Of a DNA stretch of 46,976 nucleotides, positions 25,596 through 36,696 are shown one piece after another (the first letter of the stretch is position 1; every line of letters starts with the position of its first letter). Origin of the DNA: Novosphingobium lentum NBRC 107847 (GTDB lineage: Bacteria > Pseudomonadota > Alphaproteobacteria > Sphingomonadales > Sphingomonadaceae). The notes under the pieces are model-generated. The model saw nothing but the letters and a program-made list of their open reading frames with translations, searched no databases and was not told the DNA's origin. A program made the position numbers and the translations under genes. The DNA lies in NCBI RefSeq assembly GCF_001590965.1, contig NZ_BCTW01000026.1, positions 1 through 46,976 on the forward strand, read 5' to 3'.

Positions 25596-25677
25596 ACTCA
25601 AAGTCGATGGCGTAGAGCTGGAAGTCTCCGCGGGCGTCACCGTGCTGCCGGCGCGCAAGCTGGCGGGGAAGGGCTGA
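25588..25677 (+). pseudogene. nuoG: Truncated duplicate of the nuoG 5' end
   Basis: The first 28 codons match the intact nuoG start at 26087 at 75 of 84 bases, reading MPKLKVDGVELEVSAGVTVL; a TGA follows after codon 29. The first [2Fe-2S] ligand region is not reached. It ends 3 nt before the protease start, so it now resembles a short leader peptide for that gene. A purine-rich run (GGGGAAGGG) at its end could serve as the protease ribosome binding site. Confidence 0.85.
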
Positions 25678-25680
25678 GCC

Positions 25681-26094
25681 ATGGGTATCATCCTCACCGA
25701 CATCGAACTCGCCAATGCCCGGCAGGACGATTTGCTGCCGATGACGGTCAATGCGCTGGTCGATAGCGGGGCGGTGCATCTGTGCATTCCGCAGCATGTC
25801 GCCAATCAACTCAAGCTGCCGGTGCTTGATCGCCGCGAAGTGACCGTGGCCAATGGTGCAAGCCAGATGGTGGACTATGTCGGCCCGATCCGCGTGCGCT
25901 TTGCCAATCGTCAGTGCATGGTTGGTGCGCTGGTGCTGGGAGATCAGGCCTTGCTCGGGGCGATCCCGATGGAGGATATGGACCTTGTGATCAGTCCTTC
26001 ACGCCAAACGGTTACGGTTAATCCGCAAAACCCGAACATGGCAATGTCATTGGCAATGGGCGTCCGCCCCGCGAAAGAGGACGGCAATGCCTAA
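25681..26094 (+). CDS. Retropepsin-like (clan AA) aspartic protease
   Basis: 137 residues with the single-domain retropepsin pattern: catalytic triad D28-S29-G30 in NALVDSGAVHLCIP, a flap-like middle region (VTVANGASQMVDYVGPIRVRF), and a second conserved segment GALVLGDQALLGAIPMEDMDL, ending near TVTVNPQNPN. Such enzymes act as homodimers; natural substrates in bacteria are mostly unknown. It lies between a truncated and an intact copy of the nuoG start, overlapping the intact copy by 8 nt. Its base composition looks less GC-rich than the neighbouring nuo genes, so it is probably acquired. The last residues (about 125-137) look like read-out into former intergenic DNA. Confidence 0.85.
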   Translation: MGIILTDIELANARQDDLLPMTVNALVDSGAVHLCIPQHVANQLKLPVLDRREVTVANGASQMVDYVGPIRVRFANRQCMVGALVLGDQALLGAIPMEDMDLVISPSRQTVTVNPQNPNMAMSLAMGVRPAKEDGNA

Positions 26095-28090
26095 ACTCAA
26101 AGTCGACGGCGTAGAGCTGGAAGTCCCCGCAGGCGTCACCGTCTTGCAGGCGTGCGAGTTGGCGGGGAAGGAAATCCCGCGCTTCTGCTATCACGAGCGG
26201 CTGTCCATCGCGGGCAATTGCCGGATGTGCCTGGTCGAGGTGAAGCCCGGGCCGCCCAAGCCGCAGGCGTCGTGCGCGCTGCCCGCCAGCGAAGGGCAGG
26301 AAATCCGCACCGACAGCGAGATGGTGCGGAAAGCGCGCGAAGGGGTGATGGAGTTCCTGCTCATCAACCACCCGCTCGACTGCCCGATCTGCGATCAGGG
26401 CGGCGAGTGCGATCTGCAGGACCAGTCGGTCGCCTATGGCCGGGGCGCCACGCGCTATCACGAGCACAAGCGCGCGGTGACCGAAAAGTACATGGGCCCG
26501 CTGATCAAGACCACGATGACGCGCTGCATCCACTGCACCCGCTGCGTGCGCTTCTCGGAAGAAGTCGCCGGCGTGGACGAGATCGGCGCGCTGTATCGCG
26601 GCGAGAACATGCAGATCACGACCTATCTGGAAAAAGCCGCGAAGCACGAGCTGTCGGCCAACGTGGTCGATCTGTGCCCGGTCGGCGCGCTGACCTCGAA
26701 GCCTTATGCGTTCGAGGCGCGGCCGTGGGAACTGAAGAAGACGCTGGGCATCGACGTGTCCGACGCGGTCGGCGCGAACATCCGCATCGACAGCCGGGGT
26801 CGCGAAGTGCTGCGCATCCTGCCGCGTGTGAACGACGACGTGAACGAGGAATGGCTGTCGGACAAGGCACGCCACTGCGTTGACGGGCTGACCCGTCGTC
26901 GGCTCGACAAGCCATGGCTGCGGCGTGACGGCAAGCTGGTCGCGGCGACGTGGGACGAGGCATTCGCTGCCATCGCGACCATCGCACCGGGATCGAGCAT
27001 TGCCGCGATTGCGGGCGATCTGGTCGATTGCGAGACGATGTACGCCGCCAGGGCGCTGGTCGGCGCACTGGGCTCGACGCTGCTCGAAGGACGGCAGACC
27101 GGGCTGAGCTATGACGTCGGCAACCTCGCGGCGGTGGCGTTCAACACCACGTTCGCCGGGATCGAGGAGGCGGACTGCATCCTGATCGTCGGCAGCCAGC
27201 TGCGCGACGAGGCCCCGCTGGTCAACGTGCGTATCCGCAAGGCGGTGAAGCGCGGCGCGAAAGTGTTCGTGGTCGGCACGCACTGGGACACGACCTATCC
27301 CGCCACTTTCCTTGGCGACGATGCTGCGATGCTCGCCAGCCTGCCCGACGCGGTGGGCGAGGCTATGGCCAAGGCGAGCAAGCCTGCGATCGTGCTGGGC
27401 GGCGGCGGGCTGGCCAAGGGTGCGCTCGGGCCGCTGCTCGGGCTGGCGGCGGAGTGGAACCTCGTTCGAGACGGCTGGAATGGCTTCAACGTGCTGCACA
27501 TGGCGGCCAGCCGCATGGGCGGGCTGATGCTCGGCTATGCGCAAGGCGGCGGCATTGCCGATATCGCGGCGGCACGGCCCAGGCTGCTGCTATCGCTCGG
27601 CGCGGACGAAGTCGATTACACCAAGTTCGCTGACAGCATGATCGTCTATATCGGCCATCACGGCGACAAGGGCGCGCACGCCGCCGACGTCATCCTGCCG
27701 GGCGCCGCTTTCACCGAGAAGGCGGGCACTTACGTCAACACCGAAGGCCGCGTGCAGTTCGGCGAGAAAGCCGTGTTCGCGCCCGGCGACGCGCGCGAGG
27801 ACTGGACGATCCTGCGCGCGATGGCCGATGCGCTGGGCGTGTCGGTCGGGTTCGACACGTTCGCGGCGTTGCGGTCGGCGATGATCGCGGCGGTTCCGGC
27901 GCTCGGCGTGGAAGCGCTGGCCGATTACGGCGCGCTGCCTTCTGCAAGCAGTGGGATGGCGGAAGGCGCGATCGGCTACCCGATCAAGGACCACTACCTC
28001 ACCAACGCCATCTGCCGGGCCAGCCCGACGATGCAACGCTGCTCGGCCGAACTGATCCACGGCGAAGACTTCGCGGAGGCCGCGGAATGA
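26087..28090 (+). CDS. nuoG: NADH-quinone oxidoreductase subunit G
   Basis: 75 kDa subunit, 667 residues. N-terminal [2Fe-2S] domain (FCYHERLSIAGNCRMCLVEV plus ASCALP), His-Cys cluster motif HPLDCPICDQGGECD, the [4Fe-4S] motif CIHCTRCVRF with CPVGAL, then the molybdopterin-oxidoreductase-like domain. All cluster ligands of this copy are present, so the upstream duplication did not damage it. It starts inside the protease gene and overlaps nuoH by 4 nt. Confidence 0.98.
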   Translation: MPKLKVDGVELEVPAGVTVLQACELAGKEIPRFCYHERLSIAGNCRMCLVEVKPGPPKPQASCALPASEGQEIRTDSEMVRKAREGVMEFLLINHPLDCPICDQGGECDLQDQSVAYGRGATRYHEHKRAVTEKYMGPLIKTTMTRCIHCTRCVRFSEEVAGVDEIGALYRGENMQITTYLEKAAKHELSANVVDLCPVGALTSKPYAFEARPWELKKTLGIDVSDAVGANIRIDSRGREVLRILPRVNDDVNEEWLSDKARHCVDGLTRRRLDKPWLRRDGKLVAATWDEAFAAIATIAPGSSIAAIAGDLVDCETMYAARALVGALGSTLLEGRQTGLSYDVGNLAAVAFNTTFAGIEEADCILIVGSQLRDEAPLVNVRIRKAVKRGAKVFVVGTHWDTTYPATFLGDDAAMLASLPDAVGEAMAKASKPAIVLGGGGLAKGALGPLLGLAAEWNLVRDGWNGFNVLHMAASRMGGLMLGYAQGGGIADIAAARPRLLLSLGADEVDYTKFADSMIVYIGHHGDKGAHAADVILPGAAFTEKAGTYVNTEGRVQFGEKAVFAPGDAREDWTILRAMADALGVSVGFDTFAALRSAMIAAVPALGVEALADYGALPSASSGMAEGAIGYPIKDHYLTNAICRASPTMQRCSAELIHGEDFAEAAE

Positions 28091-29133
28091 CCCAGACCTT
28101 CCAGACCTGGGGCCTGTCCTACGAATGGGCCTGGGGCCTTGCCACTTTGGCGGGCATCCTGCTGATCGCGCTGCCGCTGATGCTGGGCGTGGCGATGATC
28201 ATCTATGCCGATCGCAAGATCTGGGCGGCGATGGCGTTGCGCAAGGGGCCCAACGTGGTCGGGCCGTTCGGGCTGCTGCAGTCGTTTGCCGATGGCCTGA
28301 AGGTGTTCCTGCAGGAAACCATCGTCCCGTCGGCATCGAACAAGGCGCTGTTCCTGATTGCGCCGATCATCACCTTTACCGTCGCGCTGATGGCGTGGGC
28401 GGTGATCCCGTTCAATTCGGGCGCGGTGCTGGCGGACATCAATGTCGGGCTGCTCTATGTCCTCGCGATGTCGTCGCTGGGCGTTTACGGCGTGGTCATC
28501 GCCGGTTGGGCATCGAACTCGAAATATCCGTTTTTCAGTGCGATGCGCGCCGCTGCGCAGATGATTTCGTATGAAGTCTCGATCGGGTTCATCCTGATCT
28601 GCGTGGTGCTGTGGGCGGGCACGTTCAACATGAACGGCATCGTCATGGCGCAGAAGGGCCATGTGTTCGGGCTGATCAACGGCTTCGTCGCCAACCCGCT
28701 GCTGTTCCCGATGTGGGTGCTGTTCCTGATCTCGGGCATGGCCGAAACCGCGCGCGCGCCGTTCGATCTGACCGAGGCGGAAAGCGAGCTCGTCGCCGGT
28801 TACCAGACCGAATACAGCTCGATGAGCTTTGCGCTCTACTGGCTGGGCGAATATGCCAACGTGCTGCTGATGTGCGCGCTGAACGCGGTGCTGTTCTGGG
28901 GCGGCTGGCTGCCACCGCTCGATCTGCCGTTCATGTACATCGTGCCCGGCTTCGTCTGGCTGCTGCTCAAGATCCTGTTCTTCTTCTTCATCTTCAGCTG
29001 GGTGAAGGCGACCGTCCCGCGCTACCGTTACGACCAGCTGATGCGGCTGGGCTGGAAGATATTCCTGCCGTTCTCGCTGCTGTGGGTCGTCATCGTCAGC
29101 GGTTACCTCATGGCTATCGGACACTTCGCATGA
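28087..29133 (+). CDS. nuoH: NADH-quinone oxidoreductase subunit H
   Basis: Membrane subunit that lines the quinone channel, 348 residues with about eight helices. The signatures RKGPNVVGPFGLLQ-like and ARAPFDLTEAESELVAGYQTEYSS are present. It overlaps nuoG and nuoI by 4 nt each. Confidence 0.98.
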   Translation: MTQTFQTWGLSYEWAWGLATLAGILLIALPLMLGVAMIIYADRKIWAAMALRKGPNVVGPFGLLQSFADGLKVFLQETIVPSASNKALFLIAPIITFTVALMAWAVIPFNSGAVLADINVGLLYVLAMSSLGVYGVVIAGWASNSKYPFFSAMRAAAQMISYEVSIGFILICVVLWAGTFNMNGIVMAQKGHVFGLINGFVANPLLFPMWVLFLISGMAETARAPFDLTEAESELVAGYQTEYSSMSFALYWLGEYANVLLMCALNAVLFWGGWLPPLDLPFMYIVPGFVWLLLKILFFFFIFSWVKATVPRYRYDQLMRLGWKIFLPFSLLWVVIVSGYLMAIGHFA

Positions 29134-29615
29134 CCGTCGGACAGCTCGTCAAGTCCTTCACCTTGTGGGAATTCCTCAAGGCGCACTGGCTCACCCTGAA
29201 GTATTTCTTCAAGGCCAAGGCGACGATCAACTATCCGTTCGAGAAGAACCCGCTGTCGCCGCGTTTCCGCGGCGAACACGCGCTGCGCCGCTATGCCAAT
29301 GGCGAGGAACGCTGCATCGCGTGCAAGCTGTGCGAGGCGGTGTGCCCGGCGCAGGCGATCACCATCGAGAGCGAACCACGCGACGACGGCAGCCGCCGCA
29401 CCACGCGCTACGACATCGACATGACCAAGTGCATCTTCTGCGGCTTTTGCCAGGAAGCCTGCCCGGTCGATGCCATCGTCGAAGGGCCGAACTTCGAATA
29501 CGCGACCGAAACGCGCGAGGAACTGCTTTACGACAAGACCAAGCTGCTCGCGAACGGGGACAAGTGGGAGCGGGCGATCGCCGCGAACCTTGAAGCCGAT
29601 GCGCCGTATCGTTAG
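29130..29615 (+). CDS. nuoI: NADH-quinone oxidoreductase subunit I
   Basis: 23 kDa ferredoxin-like subunit with clusters N6a and N6b, 161 residues. Two complete CxxCxxCxxxCP motifs are visible: C62/65/68/72 and C101/104/107/111. The N-terminal amphipathic part precedes INYPFEKNPLSPRFRGEHAL. Confidence 0.98.
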   Translation: MTVGQLVKSFTLWEFLKAHWLTLKYFFKAKATINYPFEKNPLSPRFRGEHALRRYANGEERCIACKLCEAVCPAQAITIESEPRDDGSRRTTRYDIDMTKCIFCGFCQEACPVDAIVEGPNFEYATETREELLYDKTKLLANGDKWERAIAANLEADAPYR

Positions 29616-29665
29616 GGGCCGCGCGATGATGCACTTTCCGGCAGATATGGCACAATTTTCCCTTA

Positions 29666-29770
29666 CTCCGACTTCCCTGAGCTTGTCGAAGGGCTGCACT
29701 TTGCTTGGTGCCTCATGCGCTGATGCACGAAGCAAAGAGCAGTGCTTCGACAAGCTCAGCATAGTCGGGT
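29666..29770. repeat. Inverted REP-like pair between nuoI and nuoJ
   Basis: The left arm runs from about 29666 (core CCTGAGCTTGTCGAAGGGC) and the right arm to about 29770 (core GCTTCGACAAGCTCAGC). Pairing continues inward through CTGCACTTTGC against GCAAAGAGCAG, making one of the longest potential stems in the window. The whole nuoI-nuoJ gap is 186 bp and holds nothing else recognisable. Confidence 0.85.
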
Positions 29771-29801
29771 TTCGTTCAGGGTTTGGGGGAGGATCCTGGC
29801 T

Positions 29802-30419
29802 GTGATCCAGACACTCGCCTTCTACTTGTTCGCCACGATGGTGATCGCCTCCGGCGCCGTGACCATCCTCGCGCGCAATCCGGTGCATTCGGTGCTGTGG
29901 CTGATCCTGGCGTTCTTCAACGCGGCGGGCCTGATGGTGCTGGTGGGCGCTGAATTCATCGCGATGCTGCTGGTGATCGTCTATGTGGGTGCCGTGGCCG
30001 TGCTGTTCCTGTTCGTGGTGATGATGCTCGACATCGATTTCGCCGAACTGCGCGCCGGGTTCGTCAAGAACTTCCCGCTGGGGTTGTTGCTGGCGGTGGT
30101 GCTGTTCGTCGAACTGTTCGTCGGGCTCATCGTGCGCAGCGCCGGCCCGATGAAGCTGGGCACGCCCGATGGCGCGGCCATGACCGGTGTGGGCCAGTCG
30201 AACATCGAGGCGATCGGTGCGCTGCTGTACGGCAAGTACCTGTTCCTGTTCGAAGCGTCGGGTATCATCCTGCTGGTGGCAATGATCGGCGCGATCGTGC
30301 TGACCCACCGCCAGCGCAGCGACACGCGCGGCCAGAACGTGTCACGCCAGAACGCGCGCCGTCCGGAAGAGGCCACGCGCAACGTCAAACCCGAAGTCGG
30401 GCAGGGGGTGGTGCTGTGA
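29802..30419 (+). CDS. nuoJ: NADH-quinone oxidoreductase subunit J
   Basis: Membrane subunit (ND6 homologue), 205 residues with five helices, including NAAGLMVLVGAEFIAMLLVI-like TM3 with the conserved acidic and Tyr residues. GTG 29802 was chosen because GGGGGAGG lies upstream and it matches the family N-terminus (MIQTLAFYLFA). The C-terminal tail is polar and basic. Confidence 0.95.
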   Translation: MIQTLAFYLFATMVIASGAVTILARNPVHSVLWLILAFFNAAGLMVLVGAEFIAMLLVIVYVGAVAVLFLFVVMMLDIDFAELRAGFVKNFPLGLLLAVVLFVELFVGLIVRSAGPMKLGTPDGAAMTGVGQSNIEAIGALLYGKYLFLFEASGIILLVAMIGAIVLTHRQRSDTRGQNVSRQNARRPEEATRNVKPEVGQGVVL

Positions 30420-30444
30420 CCCGCCTTTGCCCCAAATCCGACCG

Positions 30445-30529
30445 TCCTGAGCTTGTCGAAGGACTGCATTTCTCCGTGCCCAATGTGCCTGTCCTCAAGT
30501 TGAAGGACAATCCTTCGACAAGCTCAGGA
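30445..30529. repeat. Inverted REP-like pair between nuoJ and nuoK
   Basis: TCCTGAGCTTGTCGAAGGA (30445-30463) and TCCTTCGACAAGCTCAGGA (30511-30529) are exact 19 bp reverse complements, separated by 47 nt. This is the cleanest member of the family in the window. Confidence 0.9.
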
Positions 30530-30558
30530 TGGGCGGGCTTTTCTGGAGGTGGGTCGGC

Positions 30559-30864
30559 ATGATCGGCATCGAACACTATGTCGTCGTCAGCTCGATCCTG
30601 TTCGTGCTGGGCGTGCTCGGCATCTTTCTCAACCGCAAGAACGTGATCGTCATCCTGATGGCGATCGAGCTGATCCTGCTGAGCGTGAACCTCAACCTGG
30701 TCGCGTTCAGCGCGTTCCTGCACGATCTCACCGGCCAGATCTTCGCGATGTTCGTGCTGACCGTGGCGGCGGGCGAAGCGGCCATCGGGCTTGCCATCCT
30801 CGTCATCTATTTCCGTGGTCGCGGCTCGATCGCGGTCGATGACGTCAACCGGATGAAGGGCTGA
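30559..30864 (+). CDS. nuoK: NADH-quinone oxidoreductase subunit K
   Basis: ND4L homologue, 101 residues, three helices, with conserved Glu residues in the second and third (AIELILLSVNLNL and AAGEAAIGLAIL). The ATG at 30559 follows GGAGG. It is followed after 4 nt by nuoL. Confidence 0.97.
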   Translation: MIGIEHYVVVSSILFVLGVLGIFLNRKNVIVILMAIELILLSVNLNLVAFSAFLHDLTGQIFAMFVLTVAAGEAAIGLAILVIYFRGRGSIAVDDVNRMKG

Positions 30865-30868
30865 TCCT

Positions 30869-32916
<2,048 letters not shown>

Positions 32917-32920
<4 letters not shown>

Positions 32921-34461
32921 GCGGCTTTCCGATCCTTTCGACGATGCTGCTGGTGCCGCTGGTCGGCGCGGTGGCCTGCCTGAAGGTCGAGGCAAAAGCC
33001 GCGCGCACCATCGCGCTGGCGGCCACGCTGATCGACTTCGCGCTCGGCGTGGTGCTGTGGCTCAACTATGACATCGGCGGCGCGCAGTGGCAGTTCACCG
33101 AGCGCGCGCAGCTGTTTGCCGGTTTTCAGTGGGCGCTGGGGATCGACGGGATCGCGCTGTTGCTGATCATGCTGTCGGTGTTCCTGATGCCGATCTGCAT
33201 CGGCGCCAGCTGGAAATCGATCGACAAGCGCGTCGGCGAATACATGGCGGCGTTCCTGCTGATGGAAACGCTGATGATCGGCGTGTTCTCGGCGCAGGAC
33301 CTGTTCCTGTTCTACATCTTCTTCGAAGCCGGCCTGATCCCGATGTACCTGATCATCGGCATCTGGGGCGGTGCGGACCGGATTTACGCCAGCTACAAGT
33401 TCTTCCTCTACACGCTGCTCGGCTCGGTGCTGATGCTGATCGCGATGTTCTGGATGGCCAACGAAGCGGGCACCACCGACATCCCCACGCTGATGGCCTA
33501 CAGCTTCCCCGTTGCGGCGCAAAAGTGGCTGTGGCTGGCGTTCTTCGCCAGTTTCGCGGTCAAGATGCCGATGTGGCCGGTGCATACGTGGTTGCCTGAT
33601 GCGCACGTGCAGGCGCCGACGGCCGGCTCAGTAATCCTGGCGGGCGTGCTGCTCAAGATGGGCGGCTACGGCTTCATCCGCTTCTCGCTGCCGATGTTCC
33701 CCGAAGCGTCCGCGCAGTTCGCCTGGCTGATCTTCGCGCTGTCGATGATCGCGGTGGTCTATACCAGCCTCGTCGCGCTGGTGCAGCACGATATGAAGAA
33801 GCTGATTGCCTATTCCTCGGTCGCGCACATGGGCGTGGTGACGATCGGCCTGTTCGCGTTCAACCGGATCGGGCTGGAAGGCACGATGATCGTGATGCTC
33901 AGCCACGGGCTGGTCGCGGGCGCGTTGTTCCTGTGCGTGGGCATCATCTATGATCGGCTGCACACGCGCGAGATCGATCGGTACGGCGGCCTTGCCATCA
34001 ATATGCCGCGTTATGCGGTGTTCTTCATGCTGTTCACGATGGCCTCGATCGGGCTGCCGGGCACAAGCGGCTTCGTCGGCGAATTCCTGAGCCTGGCCGG
34101 GGTCTACCAGATTTCGAGCTGGGTGGCGCTGGTCTGCACCACCGGGATCATCCTGGGCGCGGCCTACATGCTGTACTTGTATCGCCGGGTGATTTTCGGC
34201 GTGCAGGCGCATGCCGATGCCGCCGCCATGCCCGATCTCGATATGCGCGAGATCCTGATGGTGGTGCCGCTGGGCCTCGCGGTGCTGTGGATGGGGGTTT
34301 ACCCCGAAAGCTTCCTCGCGCCGATGCGCAAGGACATCGCCACGCTCGATGCGCGGCTGGCACAAGCCAAGCCCCGGGGGGACGCGAACGTGAAGATGGG
34401 CCCGCTCAAGGTTGCTGGGGCCAAGCCCGCTCCGGCTGTTGCCGCTGAGGGAGCGAAGTGA
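32917..34461 (+). CDS. nuoM: NADH-quinone oxidoreductase subunit M
   Basis: Antiporter-like subunit (ND4), 514 residues. LLMETLMIGVFSAQDLFLFYIFFEAGLIPMYL carries the conserved Glu, and FAVKMPMWPVHTWLPDAHVQAPTAGSVILAGVLLKMGGYG the Lys/His pump motif. An Ala/Pro-rich C-terminal tail ends in AAEGAK. The stop overlaps the nuoN start (TGATG). Confidence 0.98.
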
Positions 34462-35924
34462 TGGACCTCCAGCACTCGCTGTGGCTCGGCGCGCCCGAGG
34501 AACTGCTCAGCGTCGCGGGCCTTGCCCTGCTGATGGTGGCCGCGTTCGCGGGCGACAAGGCATCGCGGCTGATCTCGATCCTGTCGGTCGCCGCGCTGAC
34601 CGTTTGCGCGATCATGGTTGCGCCCGAACTGTGCAGCGGGGCCACTTCGCCCGATGCCGATGCATTCAACGGCCTGTATCGCGCCGATGCCTTTGCCGCG
34701 TTCGCCAAGCTGCTGATCTATGCGGCGGCGGGCGTCACGCTGATCGTCGCGCCGTCGTTCTTCGACCGGCTGAAGGCGATGCGCGCCGAATTCCCGCTGC
34801 TGGTGCTGTTCGCGGCGCTGGGCATGGGCCTGATGGTCTCGGCCACCGACCTTATCACGCTGTATATCGGGCTCGAACTCAACAGCCTGGCCGCCTACGT
34901 GCTCGCCGCGTTCCTGCGGGTGGACGACCGGTCCGCCGAAGCCGGGCTCAAGTATTTCGTGTTGGGCGCGCTCGCCAGCGGGATCCTGCTGTTCGGCATG
35001 AGCCTGACGTACGGCTTCACCGGCGGCACCAGCTTTGTCGGCATCCGCGCGGCGCTGACCGGGCCGATGAGCACCGGCGCGGTATTCGGCGTCGTGTTCA
35101 TGCTGTCGGGGCTGGCGTTCAAGATCAGCGCCGCGCCGTTTCATATGTGGACGCCCGACGTCTATGAAGGCGCGCCCACCCCGGTCACCACGTTCTTCGC
35201 CACCGCGCCCAAGGTTGCCGCGCTGACGCTGACCATGCGGGTCGCGCTCGAGGCGTTCGGCGCGCAAGTCGGCGCGTGGCAGCAGATCGTGATCTTCGCC
35301 TCGCTGCTGTCGATCGTGATCGGCGCGCTCGGCGCGATCGGGCAAGCCAACATCAAGCGGCTGATGGCCTATTCCTCGATCAACAACATCGGCTTCATGC
35401 TGATTGGACTGGCCGCCGCCACGCCGCGCGGCGCGTCCGGCATGCTGGTGTACCTGGCGATCTATGTCGCGATGTCGGTGGCGGGCTTCGTCACCGTGCT
35501 GCTGCTGCGCGACGAGAACGGCGATGCGATCGAAGCGATTGCCGACCTCTCCGGCCTGTCGAAAACCCGTCCGTGGCTGGCGCTGGCAATGGCCAGCGTG
35601 ATGTTCAGCCTGGCCGGCATCCCGCCTTTGTTCGGGTTCTGGGGCAAGTTCGTGGTGTTCCAGGCGGCGGTCGAGGCGCATCTGGTGGTCCTCGCCGCGC
35701 TGGGTATCGCCGCCTCGGTGATCGGCGCGTTCTACTACCTCAAGGTGGTGAAGGTGATGTATTTCGACGAGGCGGTCGACAAAGTGCGCGGAGCGGGCGA
35801 ACTCTCGCACACCGTGTTGCTGGTGCTGTCGACGCTGGTGATCTCGCCACTGGGCTACCTGCTCACGCGCTGGCTGGGCCATCTGGCCGATATCGCTGCG
35901 GCTTCGCTGTTCCACATTGCCTGA
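34461..35924 (+). CDS. nuoN: NADH-quinone oxidoreductase subunit N
   Basis: Antiporter-like subunit (ND2), 487 residues. ELNSLAAYVLAAF, LAFKISAAPFHMWTPDVYEGAPTPVTTFFATAPKVA and the paired Lys motifs are present. ATG 34461 was chosen over the adjacent GTG at 34458. Last core complex I gene; it overlaps birA by 8 nt. Confidence 0.97.
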   Translation: MDLQHSLWLGAPEELLSVAGLALLMVAAFAGDKASRLISILSVAALTVCAIMVAPELCSGATSPDADAFNGLYRADAFAAFAKLLIYAAAGVTLIVAPSFFDRLKAMRAEFPLLVLFAALGMGLMVSATDLITLYIGLELNSLAAYVLAAFLRVDDRSAEAGLKYFVLGALASGILLFGMSLTYGFTGGTSFVGIRAALTGPMSTGAVFGVVFMLSGLAFKISAAPFHMWTPDVYEGAPTPVTTFFATAPKVAALTLTMRVALEAFGAQVGAWQQIVIFASLLSIVIGALGAIGQANIKRLMAYSSINNIGFMLIGLAAATPRGASGMLVYLAIYVAMSVAGFVTVLLLRDENGDAIEAIADLSGLSKTRPWLALAMASVMFSLAGIPPLFGFWGKFVVFQAAVEAHLVVLAALGIAASVIGAFYYLKVVKVMYFDEAVDKVRGAGELSHTVLLVLSTLVISPLGYLLTRWLGHLADIAAASLFHIA

Positions 35925-36696
35925 CGCGCCGGAGCGCAACGCCCCCGTTGCGGGCGGTGCCTGCCTGATCGAGACTCTGGCCGAGACTGGCTCGACCAAC
36001 GCGGTGCTGCTCGAACGCCTGCATCTGGGCGAACTGATTGTCGAAGGCGCATGGCTCGTCGCTGACCGCCAGACCGCCGGGCGCGGGCGCGCCGGGCGCG
36101 AATGGTGCGATGGCACGGGCAACTTCATGGGATCGACCGTGGCGCTGCTGCAGGCCAGCGATCCGCCGGCGCAGACGCTGGCGCTGGTGGCGGGGCTGGC
36201 CGCGTTCCGGGCGGTGGAGCGCGCCGCGCCCGGTCTGGACGGACTGCAGCTGAAATGGCCCAACGATCTGCTGCTCGATGGGGCCAAGCTGGCCGGGATC
36301 CTGCTCGAACGGCGCGGCGATGCGGTGGTCGCGGGCGTCGGGGTCAATCTGGCGCACGCGCCCGCACTGGCCGACCGCGCGGCGACCTGCCTCGCGCTGG
36401 CCGGGCATGCCATAACGCGCGATGCGTTCGCCGCGCTGCTGGCGGACGAGTGGGCCGATGCGCTGTCGCGCTGGCATCACGGCCAATGGCCCGCGCTGCG
36501 GTCCGGGTGGCTGGAGCGCGCGCATCCGACGGGAACGCTGGTCACGGTCAAGGATCGCGACCATGGACCGATCATGGGTGCCTTTGCCGGAATCGACGGC
36601 GATGGCACCGCCCTTCTTCGCTTGGCGGATGGCACGATGCATCCTATCCACGCGGGCGATATCGAACTGGTGAGAACGCATGCTTCTGGCGATTGA
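35917..36696 (+). CDS. birA: Biotin--[acetyl-CoA-carboxylase] ligase
   Basis: Attaches biotin to the carboxyl carrier protein of acetyl-CoA carboxylase. 259 residues, with ETGSTNAVLLE, the biotinyl-AMP loop GRGRAGREW, and LKWPNDLLLDGAKLAGILLE. It lacks the N-terminal helix-turn-helix of the E. coli regulator, so it is a ligase only (group I). It starts at TTG 35917 within the end of nuoN and overlaps coaX by 17 nt. Presence downstream of nuoN is common in alphaproteobacteria. Confidence 0.94.
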   Translation: MPDAPERNAPVAGGACLIETLAETGSTNAVLLERLHLGELIVEGAWLVADRQTAGRGRAGREWCDGTGNFMGSTVALLQASDPPAQTLALVAGLAAFRAVERAAPGLDGLQLKWPNDLLLDGAKLAGILLERRGDAVVAGVGVNLAHAPALADRAATCLALAGHAITRDAFAALLADEWADALSRWHHGQWPALRSGWLERAHPTGTLVTVKDRDHGPIMGAFAGIDGDGTALLRLADGTMHPIHAGDIELVRTHASGD

